Source of the DNA: Arthrobacter sp. ISL-48
Lineage (GTDB): Bacteria > Actinomycetota > Actinomycetes > Actinomycetales > Micrococcaceae
Length of the DNA stretch: 64,000 bases
NCBI RefSeq assembly: GCF_018613805.1
Contig: NZ_JAGGPL010000001.1
Coordinates: 62,001 to 126,000, forward strand
Reading direction: 5' to 3'
Position numbers and translations under genes: made by a program. Each line of letters begins with the position of its first letter. Position 1 is the stretch's first letter. Below, piece by piece: positions 45,608 through 54,086 of this stretch. Under the pieces are notes generated by a model, which was not told the origin of the DNA, ran no database searches, and saw nothing but the letters and a program-made list of their open reading frames with translations.

Positions 45608-45673
45608 GAGCCACGCCCGGGATGCAAAGCCCCTGGCCCCCATCGGGCTGGTCATCGCTTCCGGGCGTGGCTC
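45608..45673. ncRNA. Stable hairpin element upstream of proS
   Basis: A perfect 13-bp stem GAGCCACGCCCGG / CCGGGCGTGGCTC encloses 40 bases. Inside, GATG (45621-45624) pairs with CATC (45653-45656) and AGCCC (45628-45632) with GGGCT (45645-45649). There is no T-tract on either side and no coding frame. It may be a small RNA, a structured leader or a terminator for incoming transcripts. Confidence 0.5.
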
Positions 45674-45733
45674 CACGGCCATTGACGCCTTTGTTTCTGG
45701 TGAGGACTGGTGAGACCGCCCACGCCACTCCAG

Positions 45734-45755
45734 CGCATTAGGTCGAACCTATGCG
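45734..45755. promoter_or_regulatory. Small palindrome, possible operator
   Basis: CGCATTAGGT-CGA-ACCTATGCG: 9 paired bases with one extra T on the left. It lies about 45 bases upstream of the exporter -35 box. The binding protein is unknown. Confidence 0.35.
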
Positions 45756-45798
45756 ATCACCGCCGCCTTGACAAGGGTTTTTTCCAATCGAAGGGTTA

Positions 45799-45827
45799 TT
45801 GACGGCTGAAGTCACGAGGCATAGCTT
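45799..45827 (+). promoter_or_regulatory. Promoter of the ABC exporter-TetR operon
   Basis: TTGACG (45799-45804), 17-base spacer, TAGCTT (45822-45827). Predicted start near 45834. One of the best promoters in the window. Confidence 0.75.
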
Positions 45828-45851
45828 TAATTCATCACCTGGTGAATTAAA
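45826..45851. promoter_or_regulatory. Palindromic operator, probably for the TetR protein
   Basis: TTTAATTCA-TCACCTGG-TGAATTAAA: 9-bp perfect arms with an 8-base centre that itself contains TCACC-T-GGTGA. It overlaps the -10 box and the transcription start, so binding would block initiation. The operon it controls ends in a tetR gene, suggesting autoregulation. Confidence 0.7.
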
Positions 45852-45877
45852 ACCGGGTTCCCCCGATGGAGGCATCC

Positions 45878-46735
45878 ATGTCCCACGCAGCAGCTGCAAC
45901 CAGTACCATCCCGGGGAGCAAGGCAGCCGTGGTGACAAGGGGCCTCCGTGTGACCAGGGGCAAGGTCCCTGTCCTGCGGGGGCTGGACTTTTCCATCCCC
46001 ACGGGCCGGATCACCGGACTGCTGGGGCCCTCCGGCAGCGGCAAAACCACCCTGATGCGGGCCATCGTGGGAGTCCAGCGGTTGTCCTCCGGCTCCGTTG
46101 AAGTCCTGGGTCTCCCCGCGGGACATCCCACTCTCCGGCACCAGGTGGGATACGTCACCCAATCACCCAGCGTGTACCCCGACCTGACGGTGGAAGCCAA
46201 CGTCAGGTATTTCGGCGCCATGCACAGCAAGGGCCGGGCCGAGGTGGCCGAGGCGATTGCCGCCGTCGGACTTGAAGCGCAGGCGAGGCAAAAAACCGCC
46301 GATCTGTCCGGCGGACAGCTTAGCCGTGTGTCACTGGCCTGTGCACTGGTTGCGCACCCCACACTCCTGGTACTGGACGAGCCCACCGTGGGCCTTGACC
46401 CAGTGCTCCGGGCTGACCTTTGGGAGCGTTTTCGGTCGATGGCCGAGTCCGGCACCACGCTGCTGGTTTCCAGCCATGTCATGGAGGAGGCAAGCCACTG
46501 CGGATCGCTCCTGCTGCTGAGGGAGGGCCTGCTGCTGGCCCAGCTGACGCCCCAGGAGCTGAGCCAGCGCGGGCACAGCGCAGACCTCGAAAGGGCTTTC
46601 CTGCTCATCATCCAGAACGCGGAAGACGGCAGTGCAGGGTCCCCGGGAACGGTACCTCCTCAGGCGGGCCAGGTTCCCGAAAGCCATTCGACTCCTGAAA
46701 GCCATCAAACCCCGGAAAGCACAGTGCGGTCATGA
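45878..46735 (+). CDS. ABC exporter ATP-binding protein
   Basis: 285 residues. Walker A GPSGSGKT (50-57), signature LSGGQLSRVSLACAL, Walker B LLVLDEPTVGLDP and switch histidine in VSSHVMEEASHCG are intact. An ABC-2 type (drug or polyketide resistance) exporter ATPase with a Pro/Ser/Glu-rich tail containing ESHSTPESHQTPEST. ATG 45878 is chosen over 45866 because GGAGG lies 5 bases upstream. The next gene overlaps by 4 bases. Confidence 0.92.
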   Translation: MSHAAAATSTIPGSKAAVVTRGLRVTRGKVPVLRGLDFSIPTGRITGLLGPSGSGKTTLMRAIVGVQRLSSGSVEVLGLPAGHPTLRHQVGYVTQSPSVYPDLTVEANVRYFGAMHSKGRAEVAEAIAAVGLEAQARQKTADLSGGQLSRVSLACALVAHPTLLVLDEPTVGLDPVLRADLWERFRSMAESGTTLLVSSHVMEEASHCGSLLLLREGLLLAQLTPQELSQRGHSADLERAFLLIIQNAEDGSAGSPGTVPPQAGQVPESHSTPESHQTPESTVRS

Positions 46736-47487
46736 ACCTGCTGATGATGCTGGCTACAACCAGGCGGGTCCTGGACCAGCTGCGGCACGACCACCGCAGT
46801 GTGGCGCTGATCCTGGTGGTGCCGGCCCTTCTGCTGACGGCCGTTTACTTTCTCTTCGAGAACGAGACGCTGCCACCGGGCGTACCCCGGACGTTCGACC
46901 GTGTGGGCCTGATGATGCTGGCCATCTTCCCGTTTGTCGTGATGTTCCTGGTCACGTCCATCACCATGCTTCGCGAGCGGACCTCCGGGACCTTGGAGCG
47001 GCTGCTGACTACCCCCATCCACAAGGCCGATCTGCTCTTCGGCTACGGGCTGGCGTTTTCCATCATGGCCGCCCTGCAGTCACTGGTTGCCACGGCCGTT
47101 GCCTACTGGATTTTCGGCCTGGATATCAAAGGAAGCCCCTGGCTGGTGGTCCTGATTGCTGTGATTAACGCGGTCCTGGGCGTCGCGTTGGGCCTGTTCT
47201 GTTCGGCCTTTGCCCGGACGGAGTTCCAGGCCGTGCAGTTCATGCCGGTGGTGGTGGTGCCGCAGATACTACTCTGCGGGCTCTTTGTTGCCCGCGACAG
47301 GATGAACGAGGTCCTGGAAGCCGTCTCGAACGTCCTGCCGCTCACGTTCTCGGTGGATGCACTGCAGGAGATTGCGGCCAACGCGGACGCCACCGGCCAG
47401 CTGTGGCAGGATGCCGTCGTCATGCTGGTCATCGTCCTGGGCGTGCTGGTGCTCGCTTCCCTCACCCTGCGCCGGCGGACTGCATGA
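46732..47487 (+). CDS. ABC-2 type exporter permease
   Basis: 251 residues with six hydrophobic segments. TSITMLRERTSGTLERLLTTP is the typical loop after the second segment. GLFCSAFARTEFQAVQFMPVVVVPQILLCGLF is split across the later ones. It forms an exporter with the preceding ATPase; the cargo is unknown. The start overlaps the ATPase stop (ATGA) and the stop overlaps the tetR start (ATGA). Confidence 0.92.
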   Translation: MNLLMMLATTRRVLDQLRHDHRSVALILVVPALLLTAVYFLFENETLPPGVPRTFDRVGLMMLAIFPFVVMFLVTSITMLRERTSGTLERLLTTPIHKADLLFGYGLAFSIMAALQSLVATAVAYWIFGLDIKGSPWLVVLIAVINAVLGVALGLFCSAFARTEFQAVQFMPVVVVPQILLCGLFVARDRMNEVLEAVSNVLPLTFSVDALQEIAANADATGQLWQDAVVMLVIVLGVLVLASLTLRRRTA

Positions 47488-48164
47488 CCGGAACCCAGCG
47501 TGTCGGGCACGCCGGCAAGGGAGCAACCAGCGCCCCGGGCCAGCGGACGGCATCCGGCCGGAGGGGCCGCCGGGGCGGGACCACGGAAACCCGGGCCCAG
47601 ATCCTGGATACGGCACGCCGGTTGTTCGCGGAGCGCGGCTTCGACGGCACCACACTCCGGCAGGTAGCCCGCGAAGCCGGGGTGGACCCTGCCATGATCC
47701 ACCACTTCTTCAAGGGCAAGGACGAACTGTTCGCCCGAAGCGTGGCCCTGCCGGCGGACCCGGCCCAGGTCCTTGAGGGCGTTGACCGCCATGATCCCGG
47801 GCATCGTGCCGAGGCGATCGTGTGGGCGGTGCTCCATCTCTGGGAGAGCCCCGCACAGCACAGCCTCGAGGCGTTTCTCCGGGGCGCCATCGGCTCGAAG
47901 GCAAAGACCCTGCTGCTGCGGGAAATGGTGACCCGGACCGTCCTCAGCCGAATCATGGCCGGAGTCCCGGGAGCGCCGGAGGAAGTGGCCACCCGAGCAA
48001 ACCTCGTGGCAACGCAGATGGTAGGCCTGATGCTGGTCCGCTACGTGGTCAGGCTCGAACCCCTGGCGTCGGCCCCACCCGAGGACGTGGTGGCCCTCAT
48101 TGCACCCAACGTCCAGCACTATCTGACGGGCGAGCTAAAAGTGATAGGGCTGTCAGCTACTTGA
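47484..48164 (+). CDS. TetR family transcriptional regulator
   Basis: 226 residues. A basic N-terminal stretch of about 35 residues precedes the HTH: TETRAQILDTARRLFAERG, FDGTTLRQVAREAGVDPAMI, HHFFKGKDELF. The C-terminal part is a TetR_C-type ligand domain. It is the third gene of the exporter operon and probably the repressor acting at 45826-45851. Its 3' end overlaps the convergent lipoprotein gene by 8 bases. Confidence 0.93.
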   Translation: MTGTQRVGHAGKGATSAPGQRTASGRRGRRGGTTETRAQILDTARRLFAERGFDGTTLRQVAREAGVDPAMIHHFFKGKDELFARSVALPADPAQVLEGVDRHDPGHRAEAIVWAVLHLWESPAQHSLEAFLRGAIGSKAKTLLLREMVTRTVLSRIMAGVPGAPEEVATRANLVATQMVGLMLVRYVVRLEPLASAPPEDVVALIAPNVQHYLTGELKVIGLSAT

Positions 48165-48915
48165 TCTGGGCCCCCGCCTGATCCAACATCGCCCCGGCCC
48201 GTGAGATTGCGGCTTCTTCGGTCGCTCCACCCATCGAAATAACGCTAATCAGCACACTGTGGACGACAGCCTGCGCCGTGATGATTGACTGCTTCCGGCC
48301 ATCGGGCAGGGTGGTGTCAGTCCGGTAGGCCAATGTCCCGGGGACCGAGCTGAGTCCGTCAATCGTGGTGAGCGCCACGTCGAGTTTTTTTCCTGCCGCC
48401 GTAATTGACATGTTCGCGCACTTGGATATCTCGCCCGCTTGGGCCATCCCCTTCGCCAGGAATGCGGGGTCCAGCCCGGAAGCCATGGACACGGTTGTGG
48501 TCGCTCCCTCGGCTGCGTCCATGCTGGTCCCCACCGCAACTGTAGCGCCGGCAACGGATGGTGCAGTGCCGGAGATGGCCATTTCCTGGCACTCCGCCGG
48601 TTCCACGGACATGGAGGAGAGAAGGGCTTTGGTCTGGTCCAGGGATCCGGTCAAGTCGGCGCTGGACATCACTGAGAGTTTGACTCCCTTTGCGTCCTTC
48701 AGCTGACCTACCAGAGCGCCCAGTTCATCGCTTGTATAGGACTTTGCTGGAGTCACGCTCGGCGAAGGCGTTTGGCTGGGCGAAGGCGTGGAGGCGGCAG
48801 ATGTTTCGTTAGCCGGGTGTTGGGCCCCATTGTCTGTGGGAGCGCCGGCGCAGCCCGTGAGGCCGGTCATCAACAGAGCAGAGATTCCGATGGCGCGCGC
48901 CATGACCTTATTCAA
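48157..48915 (-). CDS. Secreted lipoprotein, unknown function
   Basis: 252 residues. Signal peptide with lipobox LTGC (Cys22), then a Ser/Thr/Pro linker (35-58) and a soluble domain of about 190 residues that is rich in Ala/Thr/Ser. It would be lipid-anchored on the outer face of the membrane. No family is recognised. The start is a TTG at 48915 with GGGGA 4 bases upstream; ATG 48903 is an alternative. Confidence 0.75.
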   Translation of the reverse strand: MNKVMARAIGISALLMTGLTGCAGAPTDNGAQHPANETSAASTPSPSQTPSPSVTPAKSYTSDELGALVGQLKDAKGVKLSVMSSADLTGSLDQTKALLSSMSVEPAECQEMAISGTAPSVAGATVAVGTSMDAAEGATTTVSMASGLDPAFLAKGMAQAGEISKCANMSITAAGKKLDVALTTIDGLSSVPGTLAYRTDTTLPDGRKQSIITAQAVVHSVLISVISMGGATEEAAISRAGAMLDQAGAQIK

Positions 48916-48953
48916 GTGTTCCCCTGGGTTTAGTGGGGACAGCAGTCTGTCCC

Positions 48954-49853
48954 CTAAAAGAGAACTGTAGCGAAGGTACCCACTTCACAGAATCCGACTC
49001 GCTGGTACGAGGCCCTGGCACGCGAATTGAAGCCGTTGACGTAGAGGCTCGTGACTGGTGCGATCTTCCTGGCCTGTTCCACTACTGCAGCCATGTAGCC
49101 CGCGCTCAGGCCCTGCCCCCGGTAGAGGGGGTTCATCCACACTCCCTGGATTTGAGTCACCTCGGCCGTCACTGCTCCCAGCTCGGCCTTGAACACCACT
49201 TCCCCGGCCGAATTGAGGTGCACCAGCGAATGCCCTTGCCTGATCAGCCCCTCCACCCGGCGGCTGTAGAACTCCCTGCCGCCAAGGAAAGGCGAATAGC
49301 CCACTTCCTCTTCGAACATGGCGGCGCAGGCGGGGAGGATGCGGTCAAAATCGGCCAGCCGGCCAAGTGTCAGATCCTGGTTCGGTTCCACTGACGGGGG
49401 CCCGGCGATGGTCATCAGTGGCTGTTCAGACCGCACTTCGTGGGCCGCGTGGCCAAGCTCCTCCAGTTCGGCATGCAGGGCAAGGACAGGCTCCGCGGGA
49501 CCAAAGGCGGAGGCATAGCGGCGGCCCGCACTGTTCGCAGCCGCGGCAACGGGACCGGCATAGGAAGGGTCCAGCTGGATCGGAACCAGGTTGGCTCCTG
49601 TCCAGCACGCCCCCACCAGGATGCCGTCGTCGAACACACCCAACACGCTGGCGCCGCCGCTGGTGGGACCGGCGGTACCGGCCGCGCGGAGGTGCGCCAG
49701 GATAAAGACGTTGGCTACCGGATCCTGCAGGGCAAGGCACCGGAGAGCGGGCGTGTCCGCCCCGCCCAGGGTCCTGACCAGCACCCCTGCGGAAGCGGGG
49801 CCTTCCTTATGAGACGCTAACCACGGGGCTACCCTTGACAGCATCTTCGCCAT
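48954..49853 (-). CDS. GNAT family acetyltransferase (Rv2867c-like)
   Basis: 299 residues: an N-terminal DUF4081-type domain ([18 protein letters not shown]) and a C-terminal GNAT domain with [27 protein letters not shown] and [14 protein letters not shown]. The position next to ispG matches Rv2867c in M. tuberculosis. The substrate is unknown. If it starts at the ATG at 49853 it overlaps ispG by 47 bases; ATG 49844 or GTG 49784 are alternatives. Confidence 0.87.
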   Translation of the reverse strand: MAKMLSRVAPWLASHKEGPASAGVLVRTLGGADTPALRCLALQDPVANVFILAHLRAAGTAGPTSGGASVLGVFDDGILVGACWTGANLVPIQLDPSYAGPVAAAANSAGRRYASAFGPAEPVLALHAELEELGHAAHEVRSEQPLMTIAGPPSVEPNQDLTLGRLADFDRILPACAAMFEEEVGYSPFLGGREFYSRRVEGLIRQGHSLVHLNSAGEVVFKAELGAVTAEVTQIQGVWMNPLYRGQGLSAGYMAAVVEQARKIAPVTSLYVNGFNSRARASYQRVGFCEVGTFATVLF

Positions 49854-50973
49854 CGGCCTCCCCCATCTCTTCAGCGATACGCATGGCCTCTTCGATCAGT
49901 GTCTCAACAATCTGGCTCTCAGGCACAGTCTTAATGACTTCGCCCTTCACAAAGATCTGGCCCTTGCCGTTGCCTGATGCGACTCCAAGATCGGCTTCGC
50001 GGGCTTCGCCGGGTCCGTTGACCACGCAGCCCATAACAGCCACACGGAGCGGGATTTCCATACCCTCGAGGCCTGCAGTGACCTGTTCGGCCAGGGTGTA
50101 GACGTCCACCTGGGCCCGTCCGCATGACGGGCAGGAGACAATTTCCAGCTTGCGCGGGCGCAGGTTGAGCGACTGCAGGATCTGGTTGCCGACCTTGATC
50201 TCCTCCACTGGCGGGGCGGAGAGGGAAACCCGGATGGTGTCCCCGATGCCGCGCGAGAGCAGGGCTCCGAAGGCGGTGGCCGATTTGATGGTTCCCTGAA
50301 ATGCCGGGCCGGCCTCGGTAACGCCGAGGTGCAGGGGCCAGTCACCCTTTTCTGCCAGCATTTCGTAGGCGGCCACCATGATGACGGGGTCGTTGTGTTT
50401 GACGGAGATCTTGAAGTCGTGGAATCCATGCTCCTCGAACAGGGAAGCCTCCCATACGGCCGATTCCACGAGTGCCTCAGGAGTGGCCTTGCCATACTTC
50501 TTCAAGATGCCCGGCTCGAGGGAGCCCGCATTCACGCCGATGCGGATGGACGTGCCATGGTCCTTGGCGGCCTTGGCGATTTCCTTGACCTGGTCATCGA
50601 ATTTGCGGATGTTGCCGGGGTTGACCCGCACCGCGGCGCAACCTGCCTCAATGGCCGCAAACACGTACTTGGGCTGGAAGTGGATGTCCGCGATGACCGG
50701 GATCTGGGACTTGCGGGCAATGATGGGCAGCGCCTCGGCATCATCAGCTGACGGGCAGGCGACCCGCACGATGTCGCAGCCGGAGGCCGTGAGTTCGGCG
50801 ATCTGCTGCAGGGTGGCGTTGATGTCCGTGGTGGGCGTGGTGGTCATGGACTGCACACTGATGGGCGAGTCCGAGCCCACTCCCACCGAACCGACCTTGA
50901 TCTGGCGCGTCTTGCGGCGGGGGGCAAGGACGGGCGGCGGTGCTGACGGCATTCCCAGGCTGACCGAGGTCAC
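49807..50973 (-). CDS. ispG: 4-hydroxy-3-methylbut-2-en-1-yl diphosphate synthase
   Basis: Iron-sulfur enzyme of the MEP isoprenoid pathway. 388 residues. [42 protein letters not shown] and the cluster cysteines in [16 protein letters not shown] and [10 protein letters not shown] are present. AGGAG lies 5 bases before the GTG start. dxr, another step of the same pathway, is 3 kb upstream on the same strand. Confidence 0.97.
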   Translation of the reverse strand: MTSVSLGMPSAPPPVLAPRRKTRQIKVGSVGVGSDSPISVQSMTTTPTTDINATLQQIAELTASGCDIVRVACPSADDAEALPIIARKSQIPVIADIHFQPKYVFAAIEAGCAAVRVNPGNIRKFDDQVKEIAKAAKDHGTSIRIGVNAGSLEPGILKKYGKATPEALVESAVWEASLFEEHGFHDFKISVKHNDPVIMVAAYEMLAEKGDWPLHLGVTEAGPAFQGTIKSATAFGALLSRGIGDTIRVSLSAPPVEEIKVGNQILQSLNLRPRKLEIVSCPSCGRAQVDVYTLAEQVTAGLEGMEIPLRVAVMGCVVNGPGEAREADLGVASGNGKGQIFVKGEVIKTVPESQIVETLIEEAMRIAEEMGEADGEDAVKGSPVVSVS

Positions 50974-51022
50974 GTGGACTCCTAGAGTTGGAAGGTGGAT
51001 CTGTGAAGGAAGAGACCCGGGA

Positions 51023-51316
51023 TCAGGACGCGTGCGCGGCGAGAATGCCGATCACGGGTGTCCACTCGGTGGTGCGGATACCCGCGATGGTCCCGGCGAG
51101 GGCGAAGGGATCCTGCTTGAGCAGTTCGTTCAGCTCAGACTCGTCCTGGGCCTTGAAGATCAGTAGGGCCCCTGCTCCATCACCATACGGTCCGCTGGTC
51201 AGCAGCCGGCCATCATCGGCAAGCCCGGAAAGCCAGGCGCGGTGTGCGGGGCGGTGCTCATCGCGGGCGGGTGCGGAATCGGCGGCGTAAACGTACTCAA
51301 CGGCAAAAACAGTCAT
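51023..51316 (-). CDS. YciI family protein
   Basis: 97 residues, ferredoxin-like fold. [22 protein letters not shown] (split family pattern), [20 protein letters not shown] and the conserved His/Asp pair are typical of YciI. The biochemical role is unclear. The ATG follows TAGGGT by 6 bases. It lies 49 bases before ispG and may be read through into it. Confidence 0.85.
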   Translation of the reverse strand: MTVFAVEYVYAADSAPARDEHRPAHRAWLSGLADDGRLLTSGPYGDGAGALLIFKAQDESELNELLKQDPFALAGTIAGIRTTEWTPVIGILAAHAS

Positions 51317-51322
51317 ACCGCT

Positions 51323-51328
51323 ACCCTA
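51323..51328 (-). promoter_or_regulatory. yciI -10 box (leaderless promoter)
   Basis: TAGGGT, AGCGGT, then the ATG at 51316. Confidence 0.6.
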
Positions 51329-51395
51329 TCGCCCTGGCTGCCTTCCTTCCCATCCGAAGAGCAGCCGGAACCGGGAACCACTCGCCAACTGGCGC

Positions 51396-51923
51396 TCAGC
51401 CAAGAAACAGCACTTTCACCGTGGCCGCGATACCTGCTGCCCACAGCATGGAAGTAAGCGTCCCGATAATGAACCGTTCGGCCGCCACCGGAGTTTCCTT
51501 CAGCTCCGCGAACCTGCCCAGGCCCTTGATGGCCACAACGTACGCGATAGCCACCGGCTGTCCGGCGAGGATGGCAAGGCAGACAGCCAGCCGCTCCAGG
51601 ACGCCGATGATCGCCCCGCCGCGAAGGATCCGCTGGCCTGGATCAGCAGGCTGGCCTGGTCCGGACGACGGCGTCTGGCCGGCTTCGGCCGTCAGCTCGC
51701 CATCGATCATCTGGGCGGCGCCCGCTCCAACCCCGGTGGGGACGGCGTCCACCGTGACATCGGCCGACGGATCCTCCGCAGCTTTCCGTGCAGAATCGTC
51801 GCCTGAGGTGGCGGCGTCGGCTTTGTCGTCAATTGTCCTGGCCAGCTTGAACACGAGGGCGGTCACGGGCCAGCCCAGAAGTCCGGCCACCAGGAGGGCC
51901 CCCGTAATCCAGAGTGCGTTCAC
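51396..51923 (-). CDS. Membrane protein paired with SatD (DUF3307-like C-terminus)
   Basis: 175 residues. One N-terminal segment (about 4-28), an acidic soluble loop (30-100), then two segments (about 105-135 and 152-174). The part GQPVAIAYVVAIKGLGRF and IIGTLTSMLWAAG resembles the conserved end of DUF3307 membrane proteins that neighbour satD in other bacteria. It overlaps the satD-like stop by 4 bases, so both proteins are made together. It may be the membrane effector or anchor of the unit. Confidence 0.7.
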   Translation of the reverse strand: MNALWITGALLVAGLLGWPVTALVFKLARTIDDKADAATSGDDSARKAAEDPSADVTVDAVPTGVGAGAAQMIDGELTAEAGQTPSSGPGQPADPGQRILRGGAIIGVLERLAVCLAILAGQPVAIAYVVAIKGLGRFAELKETPVAAERFIIGTLTSMLWAAGIAATVKVLFLG

Positions 51924-52624
51924 CGGTCTCCTTCTTTAGGTGTTCCAGCCGCCTCGACGCTCGCGGATGGAACGATTTGGGAGTGCGCATAATCCAGGAG
52001 CATCGCCGCTGCTGGCCTGGCAGCCCATTCTTCCTGCCAGCCGGACCTCAGCAGGGCACGGCTCACCGATTGTTCCGTTATTCCCAGTTCCTTGGCCACT
52101 TGCTTCTGACTGCCGTGCTTACCGCCGCTCCGCTGGATGCTGCGTAGCTGGTCAACAACCTTCCATTGGGCGTCGGTCCGTTCCAGGACGAGCCGCCCGA
52201 TCAGGCGGAGCACAGCTTCGGCGTTGGCGCAGCTCCTGGCTCCTTCCTTGGCGTCGTGGGGTATATCCATTCCACGGCCGATACTGCCGGAGACCACTGA
52301 CAATGGGACGTGGCCCGCCGCACTCTTGGCCTCGTCAACTGCCTTCCGGGCCGCGACGAAGCCGCTTCCGGTTCCCTCGCGTGGCGCGGCGGCGGCGGCA
52401 AGCCGTACGCTGCCGATACCGATTCCCACATACCAATGCCCGGCACGCAATGCATGGAGGGCGATATCCACTACCTCGTCGGGATCTCCCACCACGCCCT
52501 GGATTTCGTCGCCGACGGAGCGTTCAAAGACGGCCGAGGTGAGTCTGCGCAGTTGCGAGACGAGTTCGGGGACCCGGTCCACGTCCGTGCGGCTTCCGCG
52601 CTGGTCGATAGTCATGACGTACAT
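51920..52624 (-). CDS. SatD family protein: cyclase-like N-terminus and HTH C-terminus
   Basis: 234 residues. N-terminal part (1-115): TIDQRGSR with Asp7, a helix, FERSVGDEIQGVV with Asp39-Glu40, a helix, then WYVGIGIGSVRL and GSGFVAARKAVDEA. This order of strands, helices and two carboxylates is that of class III cyclase/GGDEF palm domains (inference). C-terminal part (about 165-215): helix-turn-helix QKQVAKELGITEQSVSRALL. ATG 52624 is preferred because TACGGT lies 7 bases upstream. Three operator-like sites lie in and above its promoter. Confidence 0.75.
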   Translation of the reverse strand: MYVMTIDQRGSRTDVDRVPELVSQLRRLTSAVFERSVGDEIQGVVGDPDEVVDIALHALRAGHWYVGIGIGSVRLAAAAAPREGTGSGFVAARKAVDEAKSAAGHVPLSVVSGSIGRGMDIPHDAKEGARSCANAEAVLRLIGRLVLERTDAQWKVVDQLRSIQRSGGKHGSQKQVAKELGITEQSVSRALLRSGWQEEWAARPAAAMLLDYAHSQIVPSASVEAAGTPKEGDR

Positions 52625-52631
52625 GACATAA

Positions 52632-52660
52632 ACCGTACGCGGCTGATATCAGATAATCAA
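52632..52660 (-). promoter_or_regulatory. satD promoter (leaderless)
   Basis: On the minus strand: TTGATT (52655-52660), 17-base spacer, TACGGT (52632-52637), 7 bases, ATG at 52624. Confidence 0.7.
52641..52659. promoter_or_regulatory. satD operator site 1
   Basis: GGCTGATATCAGATAATCA. It covers most of the -35 box and spacer of the satD promoter, so a protein bound here would repress it. Confidence 0.65.
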
Positions 52661-52668
52661 TCGTATTT

Positions 52669-52690
52669 GGCTGATAGGAAATAATCAGCC
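52669..52690. promoter_or_regulatory. satD operator site 2
   Basis: GGCTGATAGGAAATAATCA followed by GCC. It has the same layout as site 1, 28 bp away, and is itself an inverted repeat (GGCTGAT / ATCAGCC, 8-base centre). Confidence 0.65.
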
Positions 52691-52699
52691 GAAAGCAGA

Positions 52700-52718
52700 T
52701 GATATTGAGGTATCAGCC
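52700..52718. promoter_or_regulatory. satD operator site 3 (inverted)
   Basis: The complement reads GGCTGATACCTCAATATCA, the same GGCTGATA...ATnTCA pattern in opposite orientation. It ends 19 bases before the rip stop codon. Confidence 0.55.
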
Positions 52719-52736
52719 ACCGAGGATTCTCCCGCC

Positions 52737-54068
52737 TTAACCGAACAGGTTCACGGGCTTCACGATGTCGGCGTATATCAACAGCGCGCTCATCCCCATC
52801 AGCAGGGCGGCCACCACATAGGTCACCGGGAGCAGCTTGGCAATATCGAAAGCGCCCGGATCAGGCCTGCCGAACAGCTTGGCCACGCGCCGCCGGGCAC
52901 CTTCGTAAAGGGCGCCGGCGACATGGCCGCCGTCGAGCGGAAGCAGAGGGATGAGGTTGAAGACAGCCAACGCGAAATTAAGCCCGGCAAGCAGCCCCAC
53001 CAGAGCGGCGAGCCTGGACTGCAGCGGTACTTGTTCCATCGCGGCAACTTCACCGGCTACGCGGCCCACGCCCACCACGCTGATCGGGCCGTTGGGATCA
53101 CGTGGCTCCTCGCTGAAGGCAGCCTTCGCCACTCCCACCACGCGGGCGGGGAGGTTGAAGACAACCCCTGCTACCTGGCTGATGTTTTCCCCCGCCACGG
53201 GCAGGACGGACGACGCCGGCTGGGGCACCAGTGCCGTCTGCGCGCCGATGCCCAGGAAGCCGACGTCCTGGTACTGGAGGTTGCCGGCGTCGTCCTTTGC
53301 CTGGCGGCCGTCAGCTCCGATAACCGGCCGGGCGGACAACACCGGCGTGATAGTTGTGGTGACGGGTGCGCCGCCGCGTTCAACAGTGATGCTGACCTCC
53401 TTACCGGCCGAGGCGCGGATCCACTCCGTCAGCTGGTCCCAGGCCGTCACGGCTTTGCCGTCAAAGGAGGTGACCACGTCGTTGGGCTTGAGCCCTGCCG
53501 CCGCGGCCGGAGTCAGGTTGCAGTCCGGCGAATCGGGATCAACGGTCTGGCCCGCGGCCACCTGGCATTTGGAGACGTCGGAGATGGTCCTGGTTGCCGT
53601 GGCGACGCCAAAGCCCATCAGGAGGACAGCGGTGAGCACCACGCCGATCAGCAGGTTCATGGCCGGGCCGCCCAGCATCACAATGACTTTCTTCCAAACG
53701 GGCAGGCGGTAGAAGACGCGGTTCCCGTCGCCCGGTCCCACCTCCTCGTGGGCCAGGGACCTGGCTTCCGTGGCCAGGGTCTGGAACATGCCGGTGCTGG
53801 AGGGACGCACCGTTCCGTCTTCCTTGTTGGGCGGGTACATGCCGACCATGGAGACGTAGCCGCCGAGCGGAATGGCCTTGACCCCGTACTCGGTCTCACC
53901 CTTGCGTTTCGACCAAAGTGTGGGGCCGAAGCCGATCATGTACTTTGTGACGCGCACGTTGAAGAGCTTGGCTGGAACCAGGTGCCCCACTTCGTGCAGC
54001 GCGATGGACACGGCGATGCCGATCGCCACGAAAACGACACCGAGGACAAAAAGGAGAACGGGACTCAT
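52737..54068 (-). CDS. Site-2 intramembrane metalloprotease (RseP/Rip1 family)
   Basis: 443 residues. The zinc motif HEVGH is at 25-29 in the first membrane segment, and the third ligand lies in NLIPLLPLDGGH near the end. A PDZ domain sits in between (AAAGLKPNDVVTSFDGKAV). The family cleaves anti-sigma factors in the membrane (Rv2869c/Rip1 in M. tuberculosis). It lies 18 bases downstream of dxr, a conserved order. An insertion with proline/glycine-rich loops (about 85-105) is extra. Confidence 0.94.
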   Translation of the reverse strand: MSPVLLFVLGVVFVAIGIAVSIALHEVGHLVPAKLFNVRVTKYMIGFGPTLWSKRKGETEYGVKAIPLGGYVSMVGMYPPNKEDGTVRPSSTGMFQTLATEARSLAHEEVGPGDGNRVFYRLPVWKKVIVMLGGPAMNLLIGVVLTAVLLMGFGVATATRTISDVSKCQVAAGQTVDPDSPDCNLTPAAAAGLKPNDVVTSFDGKAVTAWDQLTEWIRASAGKEVSITVERGGAPVTTTITPVLSARPVIGADGRQAKDDAGNLQYQDVGFLGIGAQTALVPQPASSVLPVAGENISQVAGVVFNLPARVVGVAKAAFSEEPRDPNGPISVVGVGRVAGEVAAMEQVPLQSRLAALVGLLAGLNFALAVFNLIPLLPLDGGHVAGALYEGARRRVAKLFGRPDPGAFDIAKLLPVTYVVAALLMGMSALLIYADIVKPVNLFG

Positions 54069-54086
54069 GGGTGGTTCTGCTGCTTC

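Larger units (their letters stand above)
45502..45877. other. 376-bp divergent region between proS and the ABC exporter
   Basis: Non-coding. It holds a candidate proS -10 box, a stable structured element (45608-45673), a small palindrome (45734-45755), and the exporter promoter with its operator. Confidence 0.7.
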
